DNA of 64,000 nt from Methylomicrobium lacus LW14 (GTDB lineage: Bacteria; Pseudomonadota; Gammaproteobacteria; Methylococcales; Methylomonadaceae), in the NCBI RefSeq assembly GCF_000527095.1, contig NZ_AZUN01000001.1, forward strand, positions 1,922,001-1,986,000, written 5' to 3'. The stretch's first letter is position 1. Each line of letters opens with the position of its first letter. This document shows, piece by piece, positions 8,198-18,255 of the stretch. The position numbers and the translations under genes are program-made. The notes beneath the pieces are model-generated. The model did not search any database, was not told the DNA's origin, and worked only from the letters and a program-made list of their open reading frames with translations.

Positions 8198-9466
8198 ATG
8201 CCTATGAATGCCCTCGTTGAGCCAACGTTATCGCCGCCAAGCAGCCGTTTGCTACGTTTTATTTTTCCCGCCACCCTGTTGACGATCGCGCTGACTGCCG
8301 CCGGCTTTTATGCCGGGCACAGCGCGGAGAGCAAGGCGGCAACACCCGAAAGCGGTGCAGGTAAGCCCAAGCGCGGCGGCGACGGCGGCGCGCCGGCGGT
8401 GGCGGTCGAGACCGTAACGCAAGCCGATTTTCCGGTGTATCTGAACGGTTTGGGTACGGTGACGGCCTTGCGCACGGTCACGGTCAAGCCCCGGGTCGAC
8501 GGCGAACTGGTGCGCGTCGTCTTTAGCGAAGGCCAGATGGTCAAACAAGGCGATCTCTTGGCCGAAATCGATCCGCGTCCGTTTCAGGTGCAGTTGCAGC
8601 AAGCGGAAGGCCAGTTGCTGCGCGATGAAGCGTTGCTGAAAAACGCCGAACTCGATCACACGCGCTACCAGACGCTCTTGGCTCAGGACTCGATTGCCGC
8701 CCAACAGGTGATGGCCCAGGAAACCCAGGTCAAGCAATACCGCGGCAGCGTCGAAATGGACAAAGCTCAGGTCAACAATGCCAAGTTGCAGCTTAGTTAC
8801 GCAAGACTGACCGCTCCGATCGCCGGGCGAGTGGGCCTCCGGCAAATCGATCAGGGTAATCTGGTCAGGGCCGGCGATGTGAACGGTCTGGTGGTGATTA
8901 CGCAGCTACAGCCTATCAATGTGGTATTCACGCTGCCGGAAGACAAAGTGCAATCGCTAATTCAGCGTCGGTCTTCCAACCAACCGATCCCTGTCGAAGC
9001 CTATGACCGTGCCGGCAAGGCCCGGCTTGCCGTCGGCAAATTGCTGGCGCTCGACAATCAGATCGACCCTGGCACCGGCACCCTGAAGCTGAAGGCGCAA
9101 TTCGACAATAGCGAAGGCACCCTGTTCGCCAATCAGTTCGTCAACGTCAAAATGCTGCTGGATACCCTGCATGACGCGACTCAGGTGTCCAGCGCCGCGA
9201 TTCAATACGATAGCCAAGGCGCTTTCGTCTATGTGGTCGGCCCGGATGCCGGCGTGCAGCAACGCCGCGTCAGTTTGGGGCCGAGCGAAGCCGACAAGGT
9301 CGTGGTGTTGAGTAATCTGGCCGCCCATGAAACCATCGTGGTGCAAGGCTTCGATCGCTTACGCGACGGCGGCCTGGCCGATATCGCCGAAAAGGACGGC
9401 CAGGCGGTAGCCGCTACGCTGCTAAAACCACAAGCCCAGCCCGGCAAACGCGAGCGTCGTAGCTGA
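8198..9466 (+). CDS. mdtA: RND efflux periplasmic adaptor (MdtA/MuxA type)
   Basis: A 422-residue membrane fusion protein that bridges the inner-membrane pump and the outer-membrane channel. One N-terminal membrane anchor (about residues 20-40, FPATLLTIALTAAGFYAG) is followed by the barrel-sandwich domain (RPRVDGELV-like strand, VKQGDLLAEIDPRPF), an alpha-helical hairpin (about 125-180), LTAPIAGRVGLRQID, then beta-barrel and membrane-proximal domains. The order is that of MdtA, and two RND pump genes downstream fit an MdtABC system. A second ATG six bases downstream (8204) is also possible. It follows the TetR stop by three bases and precedes the first pump gene by one base. Confidence 0.9.
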   Translation: MPMNALVEPTLSPPSSRLLRFIFPATLLTIALTAAGFYAGHSAESKAATPESGAGKPKRGGDGGAPAVAVETVTQADFPVYLNGLGTVTALRTVTVKPRVDGELVRVVFSEGQMVKQGDLLAEIDPRPFQVQLQQAEGQLLRDEALLKNAELDHTRYQTLLAQDSIAAQQVMAQETQVKQYRGSVEMDKAQVNNAKLQLSYARLTAPIAGRVGLRQIDQGNLVRAGDVNGLVVITQLQPINVVFTLPEDKVQSLIQRRSSNQPIPVEAYDRAGKARLAVGKLLALDNQIDPGTGTLKLKAQFDNSEGTLFANQFVNVKMLLDTLHDATQVSSAAIQYDSQGAFVYVVGPDAGVQQRRVSLGPSEADKVVVLSNLAAHETIVVQGFDRLRDGGLADIAEKDGQAVAATLLKPQAQPGKRERRS

Positions 9467-9467
9467 T

Positions 9468-12400
9468 ATGAATCACTCAGGCCAGGGTACGCCCAACTTC
9501 AATCCCTCGCGGCCCTTCATTTTACGCCCGGTGGCGACTTCGTTACTGATGGTCGCGATGCTGCTGCTCGGCATCCTCGCCTACCGGCTGTTGCCGGTTT
9601 CGGCCTTGCCGCAAGTCGATTATCCGACCATGCAGGTCGTGACCCTGTATCCCGGCGCCAGCCCGGACGTGATGACGTCAATCGTCACCGCTCCCCTGGA
9701 GCGCCAGTTCGGGCAGATGCCGGGCCTCACGCAAATGTCCTCGACCAGTTCCGGCGGCGCCTCGGTGATTACCTTGCAGTTCGCGCTCGAACTTGACCTG
9801 GACATCGCCGAGCAGACCGTGCAGGCGGCGATCAATGCCGCGGCGACCTTTCTGCCGGACGACTTGCCGCAGCCGCCGATCTACAGCAAGGTCAATCCGG
9901 CCGACACGCCGATCGTGACCTTGGCTGTCAGCTCGAAGACCCTGCCCTTGTTCAAGGTTCAGGACCTGGTCGATACCCGGATCGCGCAGAAGCTCTCGCA
10001 GTTGCCCGGCGTCGGCATGGTCAGCCTCAGCGGCGGCCAGCGCCCGGCCGTGCGCATCCAGGCCAACCATCAGGCGCTGGCCGCTTACGGCATCAGCCTG
10101 GAAGACCTGCGCGGCGCGATCGCGGCGACCAATGTGAATCAGCCGAAAGGCATGTTCAACGGCCCGCTGCGCTCGGCGATCATCGACAGCAACGATCAAT
10201 TGCGCTCGGCCGCCGAATACCGCGAACTGGTGGTGGCCTACCGCAACGGCGCGCCGGTGCATCTCGCCGAGATCGCCCATGTGATCGACGATGCCGAGAA
10301 TACACGGCTGGCAGCCTGGGCTAATACCACGTCGGCGGTGATCGTGAACATCCAGCGCCAGCCGGGCGCCAACGTGATCGAAGTCGTCGAACGCATCAAG
10401 GCATTGCTGCCGCAATTGCAGGCATCCTTGCCGCTGAACGTCGAAGTGCTGCCGCTCACCGACCGCACGGTCACGATCCGCGCCTCGGTACATGACGTGC
10501 AGTTCGAGCTGCTGCTCGCGATCGCCTTGGTCGTGATGGTGATCTTCCTGTTCCTGCGCAACGTTCCGGCCACCTTCATCCCCGGAGTCGCCGTGCCGTT
10601 GTCTTTGGTGGGTACCTTCGCGGTCATGTATCTGGCCGATTTCAGCATCAACAACCTGACCCTGATGGCGCTGACCATCGCCACAGGCTTCGTGGTCGAC
10701 GACGCGATCGTCGTGATCGAGAACATCTCCCGCTATATCGAGCGCGGCGAATCGCCGATGAAGGCCGCGCTGAAAGGCTCGGAGCAGATCGGCTTCACGA
10801 TCATCTCGCTGACCTTTTCGCTGGTCGCGGTACTGATACCGCTGCTGTTCATGGGCGACGTGGTCGGCCGGCTGTTCCGGGAGTTTGCGATCACGTTGGC
10901 GGTCGCGATCCTGCTTTCGGCGGTCGTCTCGCTGACCCTGACGCCGATGATGTGCGCCCGCTTGCTGCGCCATGGTATCGAGCACGGCGACGAGGGCCAC
11001 GGCGACGGCTGGTTCGATCGCCTGATCGCCGCTTATGGGCGCAGCCTGGCCTGGGTGATGCGGCATCAGGCCTTGACGATGACCGTGTTTGCCGCGACCG
11101 TGGCGTTGACCGTGGCCTTGTATGTCTTCATCCCGAAAGGCTTTTTCCCGGCGCAGGATACCGGCCTGATCCAGGGTTTTTCGGAGGCTCCGCAAAACGC
11201 CTCGTTCGCGGCGATGAGCGAATACCAGCAGGCGCTCGGCAAGCGGATCCTAGAGGACCCTGCGGTGGAGAGCCTGTCGTCGTTCATCGGCGTCGACGGC
11301 ATTAATACGACCCCGAATGCCGGACGCTTCCTGATCAACTTGAAGCCCCAGGCCGAACGCGGGGCCAGCGCCGCCGAGGTGATTGCCCGGCTGAAGCCGA
11401 AGCTGGCCGGAGTAAGCGACGTGAAGCTGTATCTGCAAACGGTGCAGGATTTGACGATGGAAAACCGGGTCAGCCGCACGCAATACCAGTTCACCCTGGA
11501 AAGCCCGAATAGCGACGAGTTGAACCGCTGGACCCAGGCATTGGCCGCGAAACTGTCCGCCCGCCCCGAATTTGCCGAGGTCGCCAGCGACGTGCAGGAT
11601 CAGGGCCGGCAAGTCTATGTGAACATCGACCGCAGCACCGCGAGCCGCCTCGGCATCACCACCGCCGCGATCGACGACACGCTCTACAGCGCTTACGGGC
11701 AACGCCAGGTATCGACCATTTTCACCCAGTCGAACCAGTACCGGGTGGTGCTGGAAGTCGATCCCGCCGCCCAGCAAGGCCCGGTCTCGCTGAACGATCT
11801 GCGCATCCCCTCCGGCAACGGCGGCCAGGTGCCGCTGTCGGCGATCGCCGAAATTTCCGAACGGCCGACGCCGCTGGCTATCAACCATCTCGACCAGTTT
11901 CCGGTCGCGACCTTATCGTTCAATCTGGCGCCGGGCGCGGCGCTCGGCGATGCGGTGCGCGCGATCGATCAGGTCAAAGAGGACATCGGCCTGCCGCTCA
12001 GCATCCGCACCCGCTACCAGGGCGCAGCAGAGGCCTTCAACGCCTCGCTCGGCAATACCCTGTGGCTGATCCTGGCCGCCATCGTGACCGTCTACATCGT
12101 GCTGGGAGTCTTGTACGAGAGCTACATCCATCCGTTGACGATCCTGTCGACTCTGCCTTCCGCCGGCGTCGGCGCGCTGCTCGCGTTGATCCTGTCCGGC
12201 GGCGACCTCGGCATCATCGGGATCATCGGCATCATTCTGCTGATCGGCATCGTCAAGAAAAACGCGATCATGATGATCGACTTCGCTCTGGAGGCGGAGC
12301 GGAAGCACAGGATGCCGCCCGGCGAGGCGATTTTCCAGGCCTGCCTGCTGCGCTTTCGGCCGATCCTGATGACCACCTTGGCGGCGCTGCTCGGTGCCCT

Positions 12401-12605
12401 GCCGTTGATGCTCGGCAGCGGCGTCGGTTCCGAGCTGCGTCACCCCCTCGGCATTACGATGGTCGGCGGCTTGCTGGTCAGCCAGTTGTTGACCCTGTAT
12501 ACCACGCCGGTGATCTATCTGTGGATGGACACGCTCGCCCGGCGGGTAAATGCCGTCTTGCGTCCGAATCCTGTCGAAGCGATTGAAAACGACGGGGGCC
12601 GGTGA
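9468..12605 (+). CDS. mdtB: RND multidrug efflux permease (MdtB type)
   Basis: A 1045-residue hydrophobe/amphiphile efflux pump with the standard RND layout: TM1 (about 22-40), a large periplasmic loop, TM2-6 with the proton-relay helix containing GFVVDDAIVVIENISR, a cytoplasmic break, TM7, a second periplasmic loop and TM8-12. Signature stretches include FNPSRPFILRPVATSLLMVA near the start and LIGIVKKNAIMMIDFALEAE near the end. The adjacent, distinct MdtC-type gene implies the heterotrimeric MdtB2C pump known from enterobacteria. It exports drugs or amphiphiles using the proton gradient. Its stop overlaps the next start (TGATG). Confidence 0.92.
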   Translation: MNHSGQGTPNFNPSRPFILRPVATSLLMVAMLLLGILAYRLLPVSALPQVDYPTMQVVTLYPGASPDVMTSIVTAPLERQFGQMPGLTQMSSTSSGGASVITLQFALELDLDIAEQTVQAAINAAATFLPDDLPQPPIYSKVNPADTPIVTLAVSSKTLPLFKVQDLVDTRIAQKLSQLPGVGMVSLSGGQRPAVRIQANHQALAAYGISLEDLRGAIAATNVNQPKGMFNGPLRSAIIDSNDQLRSAAEYRELVVAYRNGAPVHLAEIAHVIDDAENTRLAAWANTTSAVIVNIQRQPGANVIEVVERIKALLPQLQASLPLNVEVLPLTDRTVTIRASVHDVQFELLLAIALVVMVIFLFLRNVPATFIPGVAVPLSLVGTFAVMYLADFSINNLTLMALTIATGFVVDDAIVVIENISRYIERGESPMKAALKGSEQIGFTIISLTFSLVAVLIPLLFMGDVVGRLFREFAITLAVAILLSAVVSLTLTPMMCARLLRHGIEHGDEGHGDGWFDRLIAAYGRSLAWVMRHQALTMTVFAATVALTVALYVFIPKGFFPAQDTGLIQGFSEAPQNASFAAMSEYQQALGKRILEDPAVESLSSFIGVDGINTTPNAGRFLINLKPQAERGASAAEVIARLKPKLAGVSDVKLYLQTVQDLTMENRVSRTQYQFTLESPNSDELNRWTQALAAKLSARPEFAEVASDVQDQGRQVYVNIDRSTASRLGITTAAIDDTLYSAYGQRQVSTIFTQSNQYRVVLEVDPAAQQGPVSLNDLRIPSGNGGQVPLSAIAEISERPTPLAINHLDQFPVATLSFNLAPGAALGDAVRAIDQVKEDIGLPLSIRTRYQGAAEAFNASLGNTLWLILAAIVTVYIVLGVLYESYIHPLTILSTLPSAGVGALLALILSGGDLGIIGIIGIILLIGIVKKNAIMMIDFALEAERKHRMPPGEAIFQACLLRFRPILMTTLAALLGALPLMLGSGVGSELRHPLGITMVGGLLVSQLLTLYTTPVIYLWMDTLARRVNAVLRPNPVEAIENDGGR

Positions 12606-15600
12606 TGAATTTTTCGGCCCTCTTCATTCGCCGGCCGGTCGCGACCACGCTGCTGACTATCGCGGTCGCCCTGGCCGGCGTGTTGGCGTTTCTGAATCTG
12701 CCGGTCGCGTCCTTGCCGGAAGTGGATTTCCCGACGATCAGCGTCAGCGCCGAAATACCCGGCGCCAGCGCCGAAACGATGGCCGCGACGGTCGCGACGC
12801 CGCTGGAGCGGGCGCTCGGAAGGATCGCCGGCATCACCGAGATGACCTCCGAAAGCGGCATGGGCAGCACCCAGATCACCCTGCAATTCGACCTGAGCCG
12901 CGATATCAACGGTGCGGCACGCGACGTGCAGGCCGCGATCAACGCGGCCGGCAACCTGCTGCCGAGCAACCTGCCGAGCCTGCCAAGCTATCGCCGCGAC
13001 AATCCGGCAGACTCTCCGATCATCGTGCTGACGCTGACCTCCGACAGCCTGGATATTGGCCAGATCTACGATGTGGCGGCAACGGTGCTGGCGCAAAAAA
13101 TCTCGCAAACTCCGGGAATCGGCGGCGTGGACATACGCGGGTCATCGTTGCCGGCGGTGCGCGTCGAACTGAATCCCCATGCGCTGAGCCAATACGGCAT
13201 CGGCCTGGAGGATGTCAGGAACACCATCGTTCAAAGCAATATAACCCGGCCAAAAGGGGAGATGGAACATGCGGGCCGGCGCTGGCAGATTCAGGCCAAC
13301 GATCAGGCGCGCAAGGCGGCCGATTACGCGGCGCTGATCGTCAGTTACCGGGGCGGCGCGCCTGTCACCCTCGCCGACCTCGGCAAGGTCGAGGATTCGG
13401 TCGAGAATCTCAGCAACACCGGCGTCAAGGACGGCAAGCCGGCCGTGCTGCTGGTGGTCAAAAAACAGCCCCAGGCCAACGTGATCGAAGCCGTCGACCG
13501 GATAAAAACAATGGTACCGGAGTTGCGGGCGTCTATCCCGAGCGCGATCGACCTGCAAGTCGCCTCCGACCGATCGCTGACGATCCGGGCTTCGCTAGCC
13601 GAAGTGGAACACACGATGCTATTTGCAGTCATTCTGGTGATTTTGGTCGTGTTATTGTTTTTACGCAATTTACGCTCGACCTTGATACCGATCATCGCAG
13701 TACCCGTGTCGCTGCTTGGCGCCTGCTCGGTGATGTATTTATGCGATTACAGCCTGAATAACCTGTCGCTGATGGCGCTGACGATAGCGACCGGCTTCGT
13801 GGTCGACGATGCGATCGTGGTGCTGGAGAATGCCAGCCGCCACATCGAGAAGGGCACGGCGCCGTTCAAGGCGGCGCTGTTGGCCGCCAAGGAAGTCGGT
13901 TTTACCGTGCTCGCGATGAATGTCGCTTTGATCGCTGTGTTCCTGCCGATATTGCTGATGGGCGGCCTGGTCGGCCGCCTGTTCAGGGAGTTCGCGGTGA
14001 CCTTGTCGGCCGCGGTGCTGGTCTCCCTGCTGGTTTCCTTGACCGTGACGCCGATGCTGTGCGCCCGCTGGCTCGGCAAGGAAAGCCCGCGCCACGGCCG
14101 CCTCTATCGGGGCATCGAACGCGGCTTCGTCGGCCTCCAACGTTTTTACAGCCTCAGTTTAAGTTGGGCACTGCGCCATACCAGAATAATGCTCGCGGTA
14201 TTCGTCGCCACCCTGGGGCTGAACGTATATTTGTATAAGGTCATCGACAAGGGCTTTTTCCCTACCCAGGACGGCGGCCGGCTGATGGGCGTCGTGCAGG
14301 CCGATCAGGGCGTTTCGTTCTGGGCCATGCAGGACAAGTTTTTCGAGTTCGCGAAGCTGATACGCCAGGATCCGGCCGTCACCAACGTCAACGGCTTTTT
14401 CAGCAGCCAGCGCAGCCTGAATAACGCGATCGTGTTCATCGATCTGAAGGATCACGGCCAGCGCGATTCGATCGACAGCATCATGCGCCGCTTCCGATCC
14501 CAATTCGGCCGGATTCCGGGCGCCACTTTGCAGGTTTTTCCGGCGCAGGAATTGCGTATCGGCGGGCGCTCGTCCCCGTCGCTGTTTCAGTTCAGTCTGC
14601 AGTCCGACGATCTGGATTTATTGCGCGAATGGACGCCGAAGGTGCAGAGCGCCCTGTCCGAATTGCCCGAGCTGAACGATGTCAGCAGCAACCAGCAGGA
14701 AAAGGGCGAGCAGATCGGCCTGGTGGTCGACCGCGAGCTGGCGGCCCGTTACGGGGTCAATCCGGCGCTGATCGATGCCAGCCTGAACGATGCCTTCGGC
14801 CAGCGCCAGGTATCGGTGATTTACGAGCCGCTCAATCAATACCGGGTGGTGATGGAACTGGCGCCGGAATACTGGCAGAGCCCGGAGGCGCTGAAACACC
14901 TGTATGTCAGCGTGCCGGGGCAAACGCCGGCGAACGGCAAGGCAGTAAGGCCCCGGCAGGTGCCCGTAGCGAGCCTCGCCAGCTTCGCGCCGAGCAATAC
15001 GCCGTTGACGGTCAGCCATCAGGGCCAGTTTGCCGCGACCACCTTGTCTTTCAATCTGCAACCCGGCGTCTCGTTGTCCGCCGCGACGCAGGCCGTAAAG
15101 AAAGCCATGCAAGTGATCGGAGTGCCCGATGCGATTCAAGGCAGCTTTCAAGGCGCGGCCAAATTTTTTCAGCAATCGCTGGACAACCAGCCCTGGCTGA
15201 TCCTGGCGGCCTTGTTGAGCATCTACCTGGTGCTCGGCGTGCTTTACGAAAGCCTGATGCATCCCTTGACGATCCTGTCCACCCTGCCCTCGGCCGGCGT
15301 CGGCGCGCTGTTGACCTTGATGGCCAGCGGCACCGAATTCAGCATCATCGCGCTGGTTGGCGTGATCCTCTTGATTGGCATCGTGATGAAAAACGCGATC
15401 ATGATGATCGATTTTGCCTTGCTGGCCGAGCGCGAACACCACCTGGATTCCGGCGCCGCGATTTTCGAGGCCTGCATGCTGCGTTTCAGGCCGATCATGA
15501 TGACCTCGATGGCCGCGCTTTTCGGTGCACTGCCGTTGGCGCTGGGCAGCGGCTACGGCGCCGAGCTGCGTCAGCCGCTCGGCATCACCATCATCGGCGG

Positions 15601-15730
15601 CCTGATCTTCAGTCAGTTGCTGACCCTCTATACCACGCCGGTGGTCTATCTGTACCTCGACCGCCTCCGCTTCGGTTTCCTCGCCCGATTTTTTAACCGT
15701 CCCGCCGAGAAAGCGGGAGAACCCGCTTGA
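12605..15730 (+). CDS. mdtC: RND multidrug efflux permease (MdtC type)
   Basis: A 1041-residue RND pump subunit, paralogous to the gene before it. It starts MNFSALFIRRPVATTLL; I choose the ATG at 12605, which overlaps the mdtB stop, over a GTG three bases earlier. The proton-relay helix (GFVVDDAIVVLENASRH) and the C-terminal GIVMKNAIMMIDFALLAE helix are intact, and length and topology match MdtC. It has no obvious damage and should pair with MdtB in a mixed trimer. The outer-membrane factor gene follows within the same transcript. Confidence 0.92.
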   Translation: MNFSALFIRRPVATTLLTIAVALAGVLAFLNLPVASLPEVDFPTISVSAEIPGASAETMAATVATPLERALGRIAGITEMTSESGMGSTQITLQFDLSRDINGAARDVQAAINAAGNLLPSNLPSLPSYRRDNPADSPIIVLTLTSDSLDIGQIYDVAATVLAQKISQTPGIGGVDIRGSSLPAVRVELNPHALSQYGIGLEDVRNTIVQSNITRPKGEMEHAGRRWQIQANDQARKAADYAALIVSYRGGAPVTLADLGKVEDSVENLSNTGVKDGKPAVLLVVKKQPQANVIEAVDRIKTMVPELRASIPSAIDLQVASDRSLTIRASLAEVEHTMLFAVILVILVVLLFLRNLRSTLIPIIAVPVSLLGACSVMYLCDYSLNNLSLMALTIATGFVVDDAIVVLENASRHIEKGTAPFKAALLAAKEVGFTVLAMNVALIAVFLPILLMGGLVGRLFREFAVTLSAAVLVSLLVSLTVTPMLCARWLGKESPRHGRLYRGIERGFVGLQRFYSLSLSWALRHTRIMLAVFVATLGLNVYLYKVIDKGFFPTQDGGRLMGVVQADQGVSFWAMQDKFFEFAKLIRQDPAVTNVNGFFSSQRSLNNAIVFIDLKDHGQRDSIDSIMRRFRSQFGRIPGATLQVFPAQELRIGGRSSPSLFQFSLQSDDLDLLREWTPKVQSALSELPELNDVSSNQQEKGEQIGLVVDRELAARYGVNPALIDASLNDAFGQRQVSVIYEPLNQYRVVMELAPEYWQSPEALKHLYVSVPGQTPANGKAVRPRQVPVASLASFAPSNTPLTVSHQGQFAATTLSFNLQPGVSLSAATQAVKKAMQVIGVPDAIQGSFQGAAKFFQQSLDNQPWLILAALLSIYLVLGVLYESLMHPLTILSTLPSAGVGALLTLMASGTEFSIIALVGVILLIGIVMKNAIMMIDFALLAEREHHLDSGAAIFEACMLRFRPIMMTSMAALFGALPLALGSGYGAELRQPLGITIIGGLIFSQLLTLYTTPVVYLYLDRLRFGFLARFFNRPAEKAGEPA

Positions 15731-15747
15731 GTTTGACTGAGATTTGC

Positions 15748-17247
15748 ATGAATTTGCGCATTAACCCTACGCTCGTTTTAACCCTGATCAGCCTCCCGCT
15801 TGCCGGCTGCATGGTGGGTCCCGACCATGTCCGCCCGGAGGCGGCCGTTACCGACGCGTTCAAGGAGGCGAAGGGCTGGAAGCCCGCGCAGCCGCGCGAC
15901 ACCGCACTGCCGCAAACATGGTGGCAGATCTTCAACGATCCGAAGTTAAATGAACTGGTCGAACAGGTGGCCGGCGCCAATCAGTCGGTGGCGCAGGCCG
16001 AGGCGCAGTACCGTCAGGCCCAGCATCTGGTGCAATCGTCGCAATCGTCCCTGCTGCCGGTCGCGACCTTGACCGGCCAGGTCAGCCGCTTCCAGGCCGC
16101 CTCGGGTCAAAGTATCGCGGTGCCCGGAATTAGAAACCTGTTCGGCCTCGGCGCCGGCGCGGTCTGGGAGCCCGACCTGTGGGGCAGGATCCGCCGCCAG
16201 GTTGAGGCCAACACCGACAGCGCCCAGGCCAGCGCCGGGACCTTGCAGGCGCTGATCCTGTCCAGCCAGGCCACACTGGCGCAAAACTACTTTCAGTTGC
16301 AGACACTGGATGCGCAGAAAGCCCTGTTCGACGACACCGTGGCCGCCTTCGCGAAGACGCTCGAAATCACGAAAAACCGTTATGCGGTCGGCGTCGCCGG
16401 CAAGGCCGATGTGGTGCAGGCCGAGGCGCAGCTCGAATCGGCCCGCGCCCAGGCCGTCAACCTCGGTGTGCAGCGGGCCAAGCTCGAGCATGCAATCGCG
16501 GTGTTGATCGGCAAGACGCCGGCGGAGTTATCCTTGCCGGCGTCGCCGTTGCTGGTCCCGCCGCCTTCGATTCCGGTCAGCCTGCCGTCCGAACTGCTCG
16601 AACGCCGCCCCGACATCGCGGCCGCCGAACGCCAGGTCGCCGCCGCGAATGCCAAGATCGGCGTCGCCAAGGCCGCCTATTTCCCGACCTTGAATCTGGC
16701 CGTCAGCAACGGTTACCAAGCCAGTGATGTCGACACGCTGCTCACGATGGCGCGCCGCTACTGGGCGCTCGGGCCGGCCGGCGCGGCGCTGACCCTGTTC
16801 GACGGCGGCGTCAAGAACGCCCAGTACCAGCAGGCCATCGCCGCCCACGACGCCACCGTCGCCGCCTACCGGCAGACCGTGCTGACCGGCTTCCAAGAGG
16901 TCGAGGACAACCTGGCCGCCTTGCGGATTCTTCAGGAAGAGATCCAGGTCCAGGACAAGGCCGTTAAGGCCGCCGAACAGGCGGTGGCACTGACGATCAA
17001 CCAGTACAAGGCCGGCACCGTCAGTTATCTGAACGTGATGACCGCGCAAACCGTCGCGTTGTCGAACCAGCAAACCGCCGCGCAGCTGAAGGGCGAACAA
17101 TTGAACGCTTCGGTGTTGCTGGTCAAGGCCCTGGGCGGCGGCTGGAACGAGCGTTTGCTGCCGACCAAGGACGAGGCAGACGGCGACCGTAAATGGACAG
17201 ATTATTTGATCTTGCCGGTGGATTTATTGGGATTCGGTCAAAAATAA
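15748..17247 (+). CDS. RND efflux outer-membrane lipoprotein (NodT/OprM family)
   Basis: A 499-residue TolC-like outer-membrane factor. The signal peptide ends in LPLAGCMVGP, a lipobox with acylated Cys near residue 20, followed by the family opening DHVRPEA and WWQIFNDPKLNELVEQ. Two repeated coiled-coil and beta-strand halves are recognisable, with the conserved LLERRPDIAAAERQ start of the second half and a typical FDGGVKNAQYQQA segment. It completes the tripartite pump. I prefer the ATG at 15748; the frame also allows a TTG at 15727 that overlaps the mdtC stop. Confidence 0.92.
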   Translation: MNLRINPTLVLTLISLPLAGCMVGPDHVRPEAAVTDAFKEAKGWKPAQPRDTALPQTWWQIFNDPKLNELVEQVAGANQSVAQAEAQYRQAQHLVQSSQSSLLPVATLTGQVSRFQAASGQSIAVPGIRNLFGLGAGAVWEPDLWGRIRRQVEANTDSAQASAGTLQALILSSQATLAQNYFQLQTLDAQKALFDDTVAAFAKTLEITKNRYAVGVAGKADVVQAEAQLESARAQAVNLGVQRAKLEHAIAVLIGKTPAELSLPASPLLVPPPSIPVSLPSELLERRPDIAAAERQVAAANAKIGVAKAAYFPTLNLAVSNGYQASDVDTLLTMARRYWALGPAGAALTLFDGGVKNAQYQQAIAAHDATVAAYRQTVLTGFQEVEDNLAALRILQEEIQVQDKAVKAAEQAVALTINQYKAGTVSYLNVMTAQTVALSNQQTAAQLKGEQLNASVLLVKALGGGWNERLLPTKDEADGDRKWTDYLILPVDLLGFGQK

Positions 17248-17265
17248 CTCCCACTGATGGTTCCC

Positions 17266-17399
17266 ATGCTCCGCGTCACTGCCATTAAGTTAAGGTTTTC
17301 CTCGCATAACTTATCGTTGGCTGAGCGGAGCCGAAGCCAACAAAGCGCTTCGACTTCGCTCAGCGAACGGCTTAACTTAATGGCAGTGATGCTCCGCGT
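17266..17399. mobile_element. MITE-like element copy A with 11-bp direct repeats
   Basis: A 112-bp core (17277-17388) starts CACTGCCATTAAGTTAAG and ends with its exact reverse complement. It is flanked by ATGCTCCGCGT on both sides (17266-17276 and 17389-17399), which looks like a target duplication. The interior holds a second nested hairpin (GCTGAGCGGAG / CTTCGCTCAGC type). No coding capacity. A related 112-bp copy lies at 26868-26979 and a shorter relative at 24521-24619. Confidence 0.75.
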
Positions 17400-17610
17400 G
17401 GAAACTCGCTCTGCGTCCTGAACCGCAGGAGCGGTTCAGACTGCATTCCCACGTCGGAAAGACTGTGAAAGAATTCGGAAAATGCACGACTAATCTTTTT
17501 TAATCTTCAAGTCATTGTTTTTGCAAAGGTACGGAGTGAAAAAAAAGATGTTTTTTCACTCCAATCCATGAATACTTTCGCAGTCTCCGGAGCGTGATAA
17601 CGATGCAAGC
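17400..17610. other. Hairpin-rich spacer before the Fic fragment
   Basis: Holds an 8-bp stem hairpin (CTGAACCG/CGGTTCAG, 17418-17439) within a repeat-like GC-rich stretch that probably continues the sequence interrupted by MITE copy A, and a second inverted repeat annotated separately. No gene is seen. Confidence 0.45.
17533..17562. repeat. Perfect 12-bp inverted repeat upstream of fic
   Basis: GGAGTGAAAAAA and TTTTTTCACTCC flank six bases (AAGATG). It could be an operator or a terminator remnant; it lies about 50 bases before the Fic start. Confidence 0.55.
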
Positions 17611-18255
17611 ATGAGTAATAAAAGTGCTTTCTATAACTCACAGCTCACCACCTGGTTTAATGACACGGCGCCGAGCGGAAACCGGCCGTTGCAGGCTTTA
17701 TTGCGCGCCGGCATTGCCCACCTCGATTTTGTCAGCATCCACCCCTTCGAAGACGGCAATGGCCGGATTGGGCGGGCTCTTGCCGAAAAAGCGCAGGCCC
17801 AATGCCTGGGGCAACCGACGCTGATTGCGATTGCAGCCACCATCGAACGCAATAAAAAAGCCTATTACGAGGCCCTTGAGCACGCGAACCGGCGCAACGA
17901 AATCACCGGCTGGTTGATCTATTTCGCGGACTGGGTTGTCACCGCCCAAGCCTATACGCAAACCTGGATCGAGTTTCTGATCAAAAAAGCCAAACGGCAT
18001 GATCGCTTACGCGGCCAATTGAATCCGCGTCAGGAGAAGGCGCTGTCCAGGATGTTCCGTGAAGGACCGGAAGGTTTTACGGGCGGGCTCAGCGCCGAAA
18101 AATACATCGGCCTGACCGGCGCAACCCGGGCCACAGCGACACGGGATTTGCAGGACTTGGTCGGCAAGGGCGCGTTGTTACGCACGGGGGAAAGGAAGCA
18201 TACTCGCTATCATCTGAATCTTGACTTCAGTGTTTTGAATCATCAATGTGTTTGA
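17611..18255 (+). CDS. N-terminally truncated Fic domain protein, probable remnant
   Basis: Fic proteins transfer AMP or other nucleotide parts to target hydroxyls. The catalytic loop HPFEDGNGRIGRA is intact with its His at residue 44, followed by Fic helices and, from about residue 130, a winged-helix-like C-terminal domain (GLTGATRATATRDLQDLV). In full-length relatives of this class (roughly 370 residues) the loop lies near residue 200, so the N-terminal regulatory part and half of the Fic core are missing. The upstream DNA is repeat-laden and shows no in-frame Fic sequence, which points to deletion. Whether the 214-residue remainder is made or folds is doubtful. Confidence 0.7.
   Translation: MSNKSAFYNSQLTTWFNDTAPSGNRPLQALLRAGIAHLDFVSIHPFEDGNGRIGRALAEKAQAQCLGQPTLIAIAATIERNKKAYYEALEHANRRNEITGWLIYFADWVVTAQAYTQTWIEFLIKKAKRHDRLRGQLNPRQEKALSRMFREGPEGFTGGLSAEKYIGLTGATRATATRDLQDLVGKGALLRTGERKHTRYHLNLDFSVLNHQCV

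Noticed and set aside
9678..11195. 505-codon open frame opposite the mdtB gene
   Set aside because: Same cause: antisense of a GC-rich gene, with repetitive Gln/Arg/Asp composition and no recognisable domain.
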